Virus record (IMG/VR): IMGVR_UViG_3300021963_000229 | Span: 1-44,180 of that record | DNA from: a virus | Length of the DNA stretch: 44,180 bases | Direction: 5' to 3' (one strand) | In this document: positions 8,901-17,806 of the stretch, piece by piece | Numbering within the stretch: the first letter of the stretch is position 1 | How the letters are laid out: each line of letters starts with the position of its first letter | The notes under the pieces: generated by a model | Database searches by the model: none | What the model saw: the letters and a program-made list of their open reading frames with translations, nothing else | Told to the model about the DNA's origin: nothing | Position numbers and translations under genes: made by a program

Positions 8901-10651
8901 TGGCTAGAGAAGGTATTACAGGTAGTTCTGGAGAGATTCGTGCAAAATTAATTCTTGGAAAAGATTCAGGCTTAGGTGGTTTAAACGATCAACAGAAAGC
9001 TATAGATACTATAAAAGAGAATCGCGGAAAATCTAGTCAACAACTAAGAAAAGAAATAAAACAAGGCGTAGGCCTTGATTCGGGGACATTGGCTGGTATT
9101 GGAGATTTACTATCTACTGCTCAAGCAAAAGAAGCTTTAAAATCGCAACTTGCTCAAATTGCTGGCAAAGAAGCCGGTATTAAGTTACAAGGCGAACTTA
9201 ATCAAATTGATGCGCAAAGAGCCGTTACTTTAGAAAGTTTAGCTAAACTACAAAAAGATATAGATCAAGAACAGTTAAAATTTGCTGAACAAAAAGACTC
9301 TATGACTGAGGCTGAGTTTAAATCTGCTAATCAAGTCTTTTTAATTCGTAAAGCAGATGCCACTAATGCGGCACAAATTATTGAATCTAGCGCTGCATTA
9401 CAAAAAGCACAAGCAGTATCAGGAACACTAGGTACAGAAGTTAGTAAACAAAATTTAGAGTATACTTTAGCAGCTTTTGAAACTTCTATGCGTCAATCTC
9501 TTACAGAAAGAGAGCTTTCAATTTCCGCAGGAGAAAGAGCCTCAGAAATTGCAAATGTTGTAGAGTATAAAACCAGAGAATTAAAAATCGCTGAACAATT
9601 AGGTATAGAAACTACTGCAAGAATAGACCAACAAATTGTTGAAAATAAGCAAGCTCAAGATTTATTAGCCTTTAAAGAACTAGAGGGTACTATAGATAGT
9701 GAGACTCTAAAGAAATTAATGGATTCTTTAAAAGTAGATGAGCAAAAATTAGAGCAAACTAAACAATTGACTGCAGCAAGAATTGCTTATAACCAAGAAG
9801 TAGGTAAACTAGATCTTGCTAAAGAACAAGCTGGCGGATATATACCAGGCAGCCAAAAAGCTATTGACGACAAGACGGCAAGAGACAATCTTGAGGCTAA
9901 CTATCTTACACAAGTAAAAGGTATCACAAGCGTAACTAATGCTCAGATTAGAAGTGCAGAAGCTATTCAGAATTTGACAATTCAACAACAAACCTATACT
10001 GATTTATTTAAGCAAGCGTTTAAAGGTATGGAAGACGCTATTGTTAACTTTACTAAAACTGGTAAATTAAGTTTCAAAGATATGATTAACAGTTTTCTTG
10101 AAGGTCTACTACGTTACGAAATACAACAACAGCAAATTGCTTTATTTTCAGGACTAGGCGGAGCTGGTGGTTTAGCCAAATTATTTATGACGTCAATAGG
10201 AGCATACGGCCAACCTGGAGATTTAAATTATGGTCCAGCAGCTATCAAAGTAAGTGCTAAAGGCAGTGTTTATGATACTGGTTTAACACAGTTTGCCAAA
10301 GGCGGAATGTTTACTAATGGTATTGTCGACCAACCAACACTATTTAAATTTGCCAAAGGCACTGGTCTTATGGGCGAAGCAGGTCCTGAAGCTATTATGC
10401 CCCTAAAGCGCGATAGCAATGGTAACCTTGGAGTACGTGGGGGCGGTGGAGGCAGTAATGTTGATGTAGTTGTTAACAACTATGGCAGCGAAAAAGCAAC
10501 TACCAAAGAAACCACAGATTCTCGTGGAAACCGCCGTATCGAAGTAATGATCGGGGATATGGTAGCAGGCGAGTTAAATCGCGTGGGCTCAAACACTCAA
10601 CAAGCAATGACAGCCAGCTACGGCACATCACCACTAGTGGCAAGGAGATAA
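5936..10651 (+). CDS. Tail tape measure protein
   Basis: A 1571-residue protein, among the longest in the window, with a very strong ribosome binding site (AAGGAGGGGG from 5922). It sets tail length and is ejected with the DNA. Features: a helical N-terminus; hydrophobic stretches near residues 285-305 (L-L-V-G-V-I-G-L-I-G) and 520-560 (I-A-G-I-V-I-A-G-A-G, then a Gly/Leu-rich run) that may cross the host inner membrane; a long Gln/Lys/Glu-rich coiled-coil body (about 800-1370); and a C-terminal part with a T-G-K-L-S-F-K-D-M motif (lambda gpH-like) and the G-E-A-G-P-E-A-I-M-P-L motif typical of tape measure C-termini. I see no peptidase motif. It heads its own transcript. Confidence 0.93.
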   Translation: MTKVTVGFELKDATKSVDGVDASGKRLNKTLERTQELMKGTKGGSKAANAAFQQTEYNTARGTIGTGAGGRDFAKQSRELDGLVRLYAVYAANIFAAGAAFRALSEAMDTTNMIQGLNQLGAASGVAMGGLAKRFSEASGGAISLRESMEATAKAVSSGLSQAQFLKLGDVAKKASQALGVNMSDAVSRLTRGITKLEPELLDELGIFTKVGKATEDYARAIGKPVSALTDFEKRQAFANAVLEEGAKKFGQIDIPTNPYDKLLATLKNVAQAGLEIVNNVLAPFAKLLSNNTGLLVGVIGLIGAKIVKDALPAIGQWRTGLKDAADEARKRSSDIAASFGEGFVERTNAAFKVPQLEANLKKSEEAYRASRTKMAAMDTDLSKKLLKGGAGTDDRALRSEQTRYTKEINVLRRQGLDINNAQILALEKERAVIISLRGDMKALNAAQDAALSKASGGSIFERVGDYLRTSAAKGARDKATRLDILSDVSKNQREQGFGPAFDIMMKDLDKLPGKFQKVRTGIAGIVIAGAGSIGTAAAGLSRFLGPVGIGLGILQAALPLFRNNEEAAARFSGSLDLLKENSENAFRVLERLSKLDPLERISVDNIFAKGTALESLGGSMSKAFTDIETEIKTRNWADSTTNFLASIIGRSSEQLLAKQVGNTIERAVKLSANGPNGKAVQEELANLLKLPANATTKGITDALNTASPAVQQAAAKIIEDAGKKAVASAGSLKTFKQSLAESAKVYQDLVNTTKNSTPLTKFAEDSSKQIIELSKTLASAELPEKLSALNDLSKDINFLQLFPVEAARNILSTSNELNTLTVELAEVERRQTLYNDALNEQQIILDKYAGRRRQSLTGNEAKEFENAKDAINRLNNLNVGVQATRSSIAASLQGASIKFADSMKAGLIANIDTFTRGLVEAAARARLEIQKVASAGITDPRLKASYQTGLDLKGLELDRQMLKSQMDLIDSNAELRLAIMENTFASGLAREGITGSSGEIRAKLILGKDSGLGGLNDQQKAIDTIKENRGKSSQQLRKEIKQGVGLDSGTLAGIGDLLSTAQAKEALKSQLAQIAGKEAGIKLQGELNQIDAQRAVTLESLAKLQKDIDQEQLKFAEQKDSMTEAEFKSANQVFLIRKADATNAAQIIESSAALQKAQAVSGTLGTEVSKQNLEYTLAAFETSMRQSLTERELSISAGERASEIANVVEYKTRELKIAEQLGIETTARIDQQIVENKQAQDLLAFKELEGTIDSETLKKLMDSLKVDEQKLEQTKQLTAARIAYNQEVGKLDLAKEQAGGYIPGSQKAIDDKTARDNLEANYLTQVKGITSVTNAQIRSAEAIQNLTIQQQTYTDLFKQAFKGMEDAIVNFTKTGKLSFKDMINSFLEGLLRYEIQQQQIALFSGLGGAGGLAKLFMTSIGAYGQPGDLNYGPAAIKVSAKGSVYDTGLTQFAKGGMFTNGIVDQPTLFKFAKGTGLMGEAGPEAIMPLKRDSNGNLGVRGGGGGSNVDVVVNNYGSEKATTKETTDSRGNRRIEVMIGDMVAGELNRVGSNTQQAMTASYGTSPLVARR

Positions 10652-10654
10652 TAA

Positions 10655-11044
10655 ATGGCAGTATTAGCATGGCCTACAACGCTTCCGCAAGTGCCTCAAA
10701 AAGGCTTTACTGAATCAGTTGGGATTAATGTTATACGTTCAGCTACAGATGCAGGCCCTGCAAAACAAAGACGCAGGGCCGCGCGTCCAAATGAGTTGAA
10801 CGTAAACTTTTTAATGACTACCGCACAAACGCAAAAACTAGAAGATTTTATTAAAAACTTACCTACTGATGCCACTACACCTGGCATTGCGGGTACTAAT
10901 CGTTTTACTTTTCCACATCCAAGAAAACTTGGCACAACTGTAGAAGTACGTATTGTTCCTGGCAGTGGTGGTGAGTTTTTTAACTTGCAATACATGGCAC
11001 CAGGATATTGGTCTACCAGCCTTAAATTTGAAGTGATGCCATGA
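10655..11044 (+). CDS. Minor tail protein, lambda M-like position
   Basis: A 129-residue beta-rich protein directly after the tape measure, with AGGAG upstream of ATG 10655. It opens with W-P-T-T-L-P-Q and has an internal F-T-F-P-H-P motif, then strands ending in L-K-F-E-V-M-P. This is the pattern of the small minor tail or distal-tail adaptor proteins in this slot of siphophages. It probably helps build the tail tip complex on which the tube polymerises. There is no membrane segment or catalytic motif. The assignment rests on position, size and the N-terminal motif. Confidence 0.6.
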   Translation: MAVLAWPTTLPQVPQKGFTESVGINVIRSATDAGPAKQRRRAARPNELNVNFLMTTAQTQKLEDFIKNLPTDATTPGIAGTNRFTFPHPRKLGTTVEVRIVPGSGGEFFNLQYMAPGYWSTSLKFEVMP

Positions 11045-11568
11045 GCAGACTAAATAGTTTATCACAATCAGCTGTTAGAGCAATGTTTGCTTCGGAAACT
11101 CCCGAAGCATTAATTTTGCTTATTACTATAACAAATCCAGGCGATCCCGCAAACCCTATTCGTTTAGCAGATAGTTATACAAATCGTATTGCTTCCCTGA
11201 CAACAGATACAGATGTGGTATATGGTGTAACTAGTAATTCAAAAGATTATTTATTTATGCCTATGCAAATAGCTTTACCTGGTGAGCAAGAAGCAGGTGC
11301 AGCACAGTGTAGTTTAATACTAAACTTTGTTACTCGCGAAACTATTGATATTATTCGTACTCATCTAACAAGCCCTGTTAGTGTACAAATAGACCTAGTA
11401 CTAGCTAGTAGTCCGAATACTATTGAAACTACTTTTTCAGGTTTTAAAATAACCAATGTTACGTATAACGCAGATCAAATAACATTTGATTTAAACATGG
11501 TCAGCCTTAGCCGCGAACCGTTTCCGTGTTATACATTTACTCCAGCCAACTTTCCAGGACTATTTTAA
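11041..11568 (+). CDS. Minor tail protein, DUF1833-like (lambda L position)
   Basis: A 175-residue protein that starts in a 4-base overlap with the previous stop. The opening (A-M-F-A-S-E-T-P-E-A-L-I-L-L-I-T-I), the R-L-A-D-S-Y motif and the A-A-Q-C-S-L-I-L-N-F strand match the DUF1833-type phage proteins found between the tape measure and the NlpC/P60 or J genes. Its role is inferred to be in the tail tip hub. Unlike lambda gpL, I see no Cys cluster for an iron-sulfur site. The stop overlaps the ATG of the next gene by one base. Confidence 0.65.
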   Translation: MSRLNSLSQSAVRAMFASETPEALILLITITNPGDPANPIRLADSYTNRIASLTTDTDVVYGVTSNSKDYLFMPMQIALPGEQEAGAAQCSLILNFVTRETIDIIRTHLTSPVSVQIDLVLASSPNTIETTFSGFKITNVTYNADQITFDLNMVSLSREPFPCYTFTPANFPGLF

Positions 11569-14500
11569 TGAATTATAATAAGTATATTGGATTACCTTAT
11601 GCCAGCAACGGCAGAGACGAAAGCGGAATTGACTGCTGGGGATTAGTGCGCCTATTTTATAAGCAAGAATACGATATTGAATTGCCAAGTTATACTGAAG
11701 AGTATTCAGGTGCATACGATACACGTATTCTTGATATGATGGATCTTTATAAACATACCTGGGCACAAGTCTCCGAACCTGAAGTTGGTTCCGTTATAGT
11801 ATTCAATATATTAGGCGAGCCTTTCCACGTAGGTGTCTACGTTGGCGAAGATAAATTTATACATGCCCGTGATGGCATGGACAGCGTTTTAGAATCTGTG
11901 AGTAGTCCAAAGTGGGCTAAGCGTATAGAGGGTTACTATAAGTACTCTACAGAAGGTAGCACAGTCCTGGCAGGTAAACCTCATCCTTTTAAAAATACTA
12001 GTTACACAGATGTAGTAATACCAGGGGCTACCCTAGCTGATGTATCACAAAACTTAATTGATACTTATAAAATTAGCGACTACTTTGCTAAAAAGTTAGT
12101 ATTATTTCTAGACGGGGTTAAAGTTCCACAATCAGAGTGGAATACTGTACGTGTACAAGCGGGCCAAAACATAGTTTACAAAGTAGTGCCGGAAGGTAAA
12201 GGTACTTTACGTATGGTTGCTATGATTGCCCTGATGGTTGTTGCGGCTCAGTTTGGTGGTACAGTTGGTATGGAGCTTGGTTTTACTGAAGCAGGCGTTG
12301 GGGCTGCTGAAGGCCAACTGGTTGCTACTACAACAGGTAAAATTGTTGGTACTATGGCTATTAATATGGCAGGTATGGCCCTTATTAATGCTGCCTTTCC
12401 TATTCGCCCACTGACTGGCAAAGATCCAGGAAGTGCCGCACCCGTAAATGCTTTTAGCGGTGCTGCTAATCAAAGTAACCGCTATGGCGCAATCCCTGTT
12501 GTGCTTGGAAAAATGCGTGTAAATGCAATGCTTGGAGCAGTGCCTTACGTAGAAACGCTAACAGACACTAGCTTGTTACATTTATCGCTTGTATGGGGAT
12601 TCGGCCCACTAGCAATAGACGATATTCGTGTAGGTTCAAAGACTTTAAATGAAGTTTACTACACGAGCCAAGCTAGTATGGGGCAAGACGCCCCTGTGCC
12701 AGTTACCTTACTAGGAACACAGCAAGAAGCGCTAAACGGCACTGTAGACGCTTTTGATAAATTGTATCCTACTGACGTAGAGCAACAATTTCCACAAATT
12801 GAACTAGTTAATAATTCAACAGACGGAAATCCTCCAGCAATAATTACGCTAGCAGAATATGCTGAGGATATTGACGTAGCATTTACCTTTCCCGAAGGTA
12901 TGCGAAGAATTAGTACAAAAGACGCAGCAACAAGCGAAGCTACTTGCGGAATTCAAATTCGTTTACGAAAAGAAGGTGAAACATCTTGGTCAACACTGCC
13001 TTCATATCACTTAGGAAACTACTCTTCACCAACGCCTAGTGACGTAGGATTTAAAACTACTATTAGTTCTGCACCTTACTATATTAATACAAATACTGAA
13101 GAATCAATGCCTCTGTATAAGTGGTATGTGCTTGCTATGTCACCAGGCGGCGGCGTGGAAGTATTTAGTGGAGCTGCTACTGACCTTCAATATTCAAATC
13201 CATCTCCTTGGTTAGTATCTTTATATACTCAAGGCTCTTATGCAGCTTTTGTGGGTACTAACAACAATACAATTTTAAGATTACCAACTATTCCTAATGG
13301 TTATGTTAAACTTCATACTATTTGTTTTTATGGAATTAATTATTTAGCTGAATCCACAGTATCGCATTTATCTAATACTGGTACAACTACCATAGAAGGA
13401 CTGAGCCTTATTTCGGTTACGCGTGCACCTCAACTTAATGCAGCTGGTCAACCTGTTTTAGATAGTGATTATAATTCGTTAGTTACTAGTGATTATGTAG
13501 TCAGCATAGCCGCAGGAAGAATTGTAAATAATTCAGCCGCCGCCGGAACTCCACAAACTATATTTAATGCTACTCAATTTCCAGGCGTTGTTTCCGGAAA
13601 TAGTGTAGGTAATTACGGTGGTTGGCATCCGTTTTTACAAGCTAATCGAACATGGGTTAGCGGTGCAGTTGAGTTTGATAAAACTGCTCAAGTAACTTTC
13701 CCAGAGTCAGGATATTACGAAGTAACAGCAAGTGCCGACGACTTAGGCTCAGTATTTATTGATGGTGCTAATTTACTTGTTATTCAGGGTTCTGGTGCGT
13801 ATCGAAATATAGGAAAAACATGGTTTTATGCCGAAGCTAATAGTGTACATGCAGTAAGAATGAAAGGTCAAAATATTACAGGCGCAGCAGCAGTAGCTTT
13901 AACTATTACATATACTAAAAATGCTGGGTTAAATATTGCTGGTTCTATGGGCACTGAACTAATATTTGGTAGAGACGGATTCTTCTCTCAGCGAAAAGAT
14001 GCTTTTAATTATGTGTATAAAATGCGAGGCTTACCGCGAGCTAAGTACTCAATTCAAGTACTTAGAACAAATAATGATGTAACAGAAAAAGAAGAAGACA
14101 AAGATTATAGGTATTATACTAAAGCAATTCTATATGGAGTAACAGGATATAATAAACAGACATTAAATTCTAACAACCAATTAGTTCCTATTCGTGTTGT
14201 AAAAAATCCTCCAAACTGTTATTTAGCAAGAACTTTTATTAAACTGCAAAGTACTAATAAAATAAACGGAAGCTTAGAAGGTGTCAATGCTTTGGTACAA
14301 ACTAAAGCTAATATATTAAACAGGCAAACAAATGATTGGAAAACAGTAGACGTTACTAATAATCCTGCTGCTTTATTTCTTTATGTGTTGATGCATCCTG
14401 CTAATGCTTACAGAGTTGCAGATAACATTATAGATGCTGCAAACTATGTAGATTTAAATGCACTAGCTGATTGGTTTAAATTCTGTCAGCCTATGAACTA

Positions 14501-16109
14501 TACTGGTAGTACGTATACTAGAGATACTACTAAGCCTTGGCTTAGCTATAATGCAGTATTGACCAGTGTTAGTAGTGTTATGGATGTATTAAAAGATATT
14601 TGCTCTGCTGGTAAAGCTAGTCCAAACTATATTGATGGTAAATGGACAGTGGTTATTGATAAGCCCCGTACAGGAGTAGTTCAACACTTTACGCCACACA
14701 ATAGCTGGGGGTTTGAATCAACAAAAATACTTCCACGTATACCTGATGCATTTCGTATTACTATTGCTGATGAAGAAAAAGGCTATCAAGCAAACGAGTA
14801 TAGAGTATATAACATTGGTAAAAATGAAAGTAACGCAGAATTATTTGAAGAAATTAGTTTACCTGGTGTAACTAACTTTGAACAAGCAAAGCACATTGCT
14901 CAATGGCATATGGCGCAGTTAAAATTGCGCCCAGAAATGTATACTTTAAATGTAGACTTTGAATACTTAGTTTGCAATCGTGGAGATGTAGTACGTGTTA
15001 CACACGACGTTCCGTTATGGGGTAGTGGTAGTGGCAGGATTAAAAATTGTGCTGTAGGTAGTGCGACAATAACTTTAACAGAGGAAATTTACTTAGAAAG
15101 CGGAAAGCCTTATAACATTAGGGTTCGAACTAATACAGGCGCTAGTGTATTAAAAGCTTTAACCTCAATAGCTGCAACAGGCTACTACAATAGTATTACT
15201 TTAAATGCAGGACTAACAAGTGGTGATAACATAAATCCTGATGACTTGTTTATGTTAGGCGAAGTAAGTAAAGAGTCACAAGAGCTTGTCGTATTAAGTA
15301 TAGAAACCTCTAGTAATGTTAGCGCAAAATTAACTTTAGCAGACTATTCACCACAAATTTATACCGCAGATTTATCAGGGTATTTATCATATAACTCTAA
15401 TATTACTAGTAGTGCTAATTATTTAGTCACTTCAATTATCAATGAAACTCCTACTATTGTTTCAGTAAATAGTGATAGTGCAATTAGTGATAAAATAGCT
15501 AACGGTACGTACACTAATACTGCAATTATTAGTTATACTAATTCTAACAAACTTAGTGCAAGCGCAGAAAGAGTTCAGTTACAGGTAATTCCTGGTGATG
15601 TAATGTTTGATACAGCTTCTCCATCTTACTACGCACCTAAAGATTCTTCTAGTATTACTGTACAGCAACTTACAACGGGTCTTCTTTATAAAGTTAGAGC
15701 TAGATATACTAATAACTCTGGAAATATTGTTGGACCTTGGTCTGATACTTATTGGTTTACTAATGGCGGTAAGAATAGTAACTTTGGAGTGTCTCCCACA
15801 CTTACTTTAGATTTAGAAAAAACTTATATTGTAGTAGATCCAAATATTATAAACCCGCAAAGTGATATTCAGGCTTACGCATATAGACTATATAAAAGTA
15901 ATGTTACTACAGATTTGTGGGATACTACACCAATTATTCCAGAAGTACAAAGTCAAGGACAAGGCAGACTGGACTTAGAAAAAGTACCAGTACCTCGTAT
16001 ATCTGAAGCCGGTATTGACTATAAGGTAGAATGTAGAGTATTAGATAAAACTAATAACTATAGTGCTGCAAGTTCGTATGCTTTAATTAAAATTAAAACA
16101 ATTGTTTAA
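11568..16109 (+). CDS. Tail tip protein joining NlpC/P60 peptidase, I-like and J-like parts
   Basis: A 1513-residue protein. I start it at ATG 11568, which overlaps the previous stop; the TTG at 11526 lies inside that gene. Residues 1-125 are an NlpC/P60 cysteine peptidase: Cys23 in D-C-W-G-L-V and His87 in F-H-V-G-V-Y-V-G, likely cutting peptidoglycan stem peptides during entry. Residues ~140-220 resemble the ubiquitin-like start of lambda gpI, followed by hydrophobic segments (about 220-290: M-I-A-L-M-V-V-A-A and M-A-I-N-M-A-G-M-A-L). From ~300 on it is J-like: N-R-Y-G-A-I-P-V-V-L-G, W-G-F-G-P-L, a PA14-like insert near 680-790, a hub region and C-terminal fibronectin-like strands. In lambda these are three genes (K, I, J). 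Confidence 0.85.
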   Translation: MNYNKYIGLPYASNGRDESGIDCWGLVRLFYKQEYDIELPSYTEEYSGAYDTRILDMMDLYKHTWAQVSEPEVGSVIVFNILGEPFHVGVYVGEDKFIHARDGMDSVLESVSSPKWAKRIEGYYKYSTEGSTVLAGKPHPFKNTSYTDVVIPGATLADVSQNLIDTYKISDYFAKKLVLFLDGVKVPQSEWNTVRVQAGQNIVYKVVPEGKGTLRMVAMIALMVVAAQFGGTVGMELGFTEAGVGAAEGQLVATTTGKIVGTMAINMAGMALINAAFPIRPLTGKDPGSAAPVNAFSGAANQSNRYGAIPVVLGKMRVNAMLGAVPYVETLTDTSLLHLSLVWGFGPLAIDDIRVGSKTLNEVYYTSQASMGQDAPVPVTLLGTQQEALNGTVDAFDKLYPTDVEQQFPQIELVNNSTDGNPPAIITLAEYAEDIDVAFTFPEGMRRISTKDAATSEATCGIQIRLRKEGETSWSTLPSYHLGNYSSPTPSDVGFKTTISSAPYYINTNTEESMPLYKWYVLAMSPGGGVEVFSGAATDLQYSNPSPWLVSLYTQGSYAAFVGTNNNTILRLPTIPNGYVKLHTICFYGINYLAESTVSHLSNTGTTTIEGLSLISVTRAPQLNAAGQPVLDSDYNSLVTSDYVVSIAAGRIVNNSAAAGTPQTIFNATQFPGVVSGNSVGNYGGWHPFLQANRTWVSGAVEFDKTAQVTFPESGYYEVTASADDLGSVFIDGANLLVIQGSGAYRNIGKTWFYAEANSVHAVRMKGQNITGAAAVALTITYTKNAGLNIAGSMGTELIFGRDGFFSQRKDAFNYVYKMRGLPRAKYSIQVLRTNNDVTEKEEDKDYRYYTKAILYGVTGYNKQTLNSNNQLVPIRVVKNPPNCYLARTFIKLQSTNKINGSLEGVNALVQTKANILNRQTNDWKTVDVTNNPAALFLYVLMHPANAYRVADNIIDAANYVDLNALADWFKFCQPMNYTGSTYTRDTTKPWLSYNAVLTSVSSVMDVLKDICSAGKASPNYIDGKWTVVIDKPRTGVVQHFTPHNSWGFESTKILPRIPDAFRITIADEEKGYQANEYRVYNIGKNESNAELFEEISLPGVTNFEQAKHIAQWHMAQLKLRPEMYTLNVDFEYLVCNRGDVVRVTHDVPLWGSGSGRIKNCAVGSATITLTEEIYLESGKPYNIRVRTNTGASVLKALTSIAATGYYNSITLNAGLTSGDNINPDDLFMLGEVSKESQELVVLSIETSSNVSAKLTLADYSPQIYTADLSGYLSYNSNITSSANYLVTSIINETPTIVSVNSDSAISDKIANGTYTNTAIISYTNSNKLSASAERVQLQVIPGDVMFDTASPSYYAPKDSSSITVQQLTTGLLYKVRARYTNNSGNIVGPWSDTYWFTNGGKNSNFGVSPTLTLDLEKTYIVVDPNIINPQSDIQAYAYRLYKSNVTTDLWDTTPIIPEVQSQGQGRLDLEKVPVPRISEAGIDYKVECRVLDKTNNYSAASSYALIKIKTIV

Positions 16110-16117
16110 GGATAAAT

Positions 16118-17473
16118 ATGGCAGGAACCTTATTTGCAGGCGTAAACTCACTAGTACTAAAGTTAGATACTCCATATGATACAATCAGAACAACTGATGT
16201 TAGAGACGATTTAATTAAAGTAAAAGTTTGGTGTTCTGCAACACCAAACTTTACTCCTGTTGATACTTATAATGCTCTCGGAGTAGCCAATACAGGAGCA
16301 AATCAAGTATTTGATGGTTTAAGTTTATCTATTACTATATCAGGACTACCTAATGGTACAGCTACACCAACTCCATTGGTAGCCGGTACACCTTACTATG
16401 TTAGATACGCTTTTATTAGCGATATTCAAGAAGATGTATATACTGTTTCTAATCAGTTAACCAAAACTCCAATTTCTGCTTCAGCGCAAACTATTGATAT
16501 TTCAGGATATACTAGTTTTGTACAAAATGCAGCACTTGTTTTTACACCTTTAAATGCTACACTAACTGCAGTATTACAGAATATTACAGGAGCCACAAGT
16601 AGTTGGAGCATACAAGGCGGTAGCCCAAGCACTGCAACTGGAGATACTGTTACTATTACTCCTAGTGCTAATGCTGTTAACGTTACTGTAACGCTAACCG
16701 TAAGTGGGGGTAATTTAGTTAGTAATTTAACTAAAACAGTTATAATGCCCATTCTTTACAATGGAGCAAAAGGTGAAGCAGGTATTGCTGGTAGTATGTC
16801 AGCTTTTCCAACAATTTATAAGTGGACTTCTAGTGCTACACCACCAGCACGCCCTACCACAGCGTCTACGTATACATGGGGTAATCCAACGTTTGCTGTA
16901 ACGGATGGCTGGGAAACAACAATACCTTCAAATACTACTCCAGGAGATTATTTGTGGTCTATTACTATCCCATTAGCAACTTCAGGTGAAACTATACAAA
17001 GTAGTTTAGATTGGACTAGTACTAGTTATCCGATTAGAGCTATTTCATATAATGGAAAAGTTGGTGATAAAGGGGATACGGGTAATCCAGGTAGTGCTAG
17101 TTACGTAATTGAGCGAGGTGCTTCTACTAATAGCGCGGCACCTACAAATGCTGAAGTATTTTTTGTAATTGGTAGAAATCCAATAGCTGGAGATATGGCC
17201 ACTGTTAGCTATAACAATTACAATGGTGCACTAATTTACAAGTATAGTGTTGGCTGGGCATTAATGACTACTTACATACCTGGCAGCTTAATTGTTGAAG
17301 GTACTATTACTGGTAATAAAATGGTAACTGGTACAATTGATGCTCAATATTTATCTATTGGTAATCCTAACGTAACTAATTATAATAGGATTCGTTTATA
17401 CGATAATAAAATTGAAGTCTGGGACGCTAGTAATAGCGGCCAACCCCGAGTAAGAATTGGTAATTTAGCCTAA
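16118..17473 (+). CDS. Tail tip fibre protein with collagen-like segments, J C-terminal-like
   Basis: A 451-residue protein 8 bases after the tip protein, with AAGGA upstream. The N-terminal ~200 residues look like fibronectin or Ig-type beta sandwiches. Short collagen-like G-x-y stretches follow near residues 215-226 (G-A-K-G-E-A-G-I-A-G) and 313-327 (G-D-K-G-D-T-G-N-P-G), flanking a domain with Trp-rich strands. The end (V-E-G-T-I-T-G-N-K-M-V-T-G-T-I-D-A-Q-Y-L) is the kind of repeat seen at the C-terminus of J-type central tail fibres. It is probably the detached distal part of the central fibre and would trimerise through the G-x-y segments. Receptor specificity cannot be read from it. Confidence 0.7.
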   Translation: MAGTLFAGVNSLVLKLDTPYDTIRTTDVRDDLIKVKVWCSATPNFTPVDTYNALGVANTGANQVFDGLSLSITISGLPNGTATPTPLVAGTPYYVRYAFISDIQEDVYTVSNQLTKTPISASAQTIDISGYTSFVQNAALVFTPLNATLTAVLQNITGATSSWSIQGGSPSTATGDTVTITPSANAVNVTVTLTVSGGNLVSNLTKTVIMPILYNGAKGEAGIAGSMSAFPTIYKWTSSATPPARPTTASTYTWGNPTFAVTDGWETTIPSNTTPGDYLWSITIPLATSGETIQSSLDWTSTSYPIRAISYNGKVGDKGDTGNPGSASYVIERGASTNSAAPTNAEVFFVIGRNPIAGDMATVSYNNYNGALIYKYSVGWALMTTYIPGSLIVEGTITGNKMVTGTIDAQYLSIGNPNVTNYNRIRLYDNKIEVWDASNSGQPRVRIGNLA

Positions 17474-17482
17474 GGAGCATAT

Positions 17483-17806
17483 ATGGCTTATGGAATGCAA
17501 ATATTTGATGCTATGGGTGACGTATACTACGATACTAGTAGTGAATCAGGAGTATTTGTAGAATTTGTAACACTATTTGTAACAGGCAATTCTAGTGATA
17601 GATATATTACTTATAACGGTGCTAGTGGAAAAAAAGATTTACAAGGCTTACGATTAAGACTATTCACCTTATATGGAGGAGATCACTGGTATGAGGCCGT
17701 GTATAACGGTACTAGTGGTTATCCGCAAATAAAATATGGTGAAATCAATCCAACTGTTCCCGCTTCAGGTAGACGCGGAACAATTTTAATGGTACTAGCA
17801 CGATGA
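17483..17806 (+). CDS. Small tail-tip accessory protein with a Y-G-M-Q-x-F domain
   Basis: A 107-residue protein with TAAGGAG overlapping the previous stop region. It begins M-A-Y-G-M-Q-I-F-D-A-M-G-D-V-Y-Y-D-T. The same pattern appears twice in the next protein, at its N-terminus (S-Y-G-F-K-F-T-N-T-N-G-E-L-V-V-D) and near residue 195 (G-Y-G-M-Q-V-F-D-N). It is therefore a stand-alone copy of a domain that the neighbour carries in tandem. Such Y-G-x-x-x-F beta domains are common downstream of J genes. Whether it decorates the tip or is a chaperone is unknown. It overlaps the next ATG by 4 bases. Confidence 0.6.
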   Translation: MAYGMQIFDAMGDVYYDTSSESGVFVEFVTLFVTGNSSDRYITYNGASGKKDLQGLRLRLFTLYGGDHWYEAVYNGTSGYPQIKYGEINPTVPASGRRGTILMVLAR

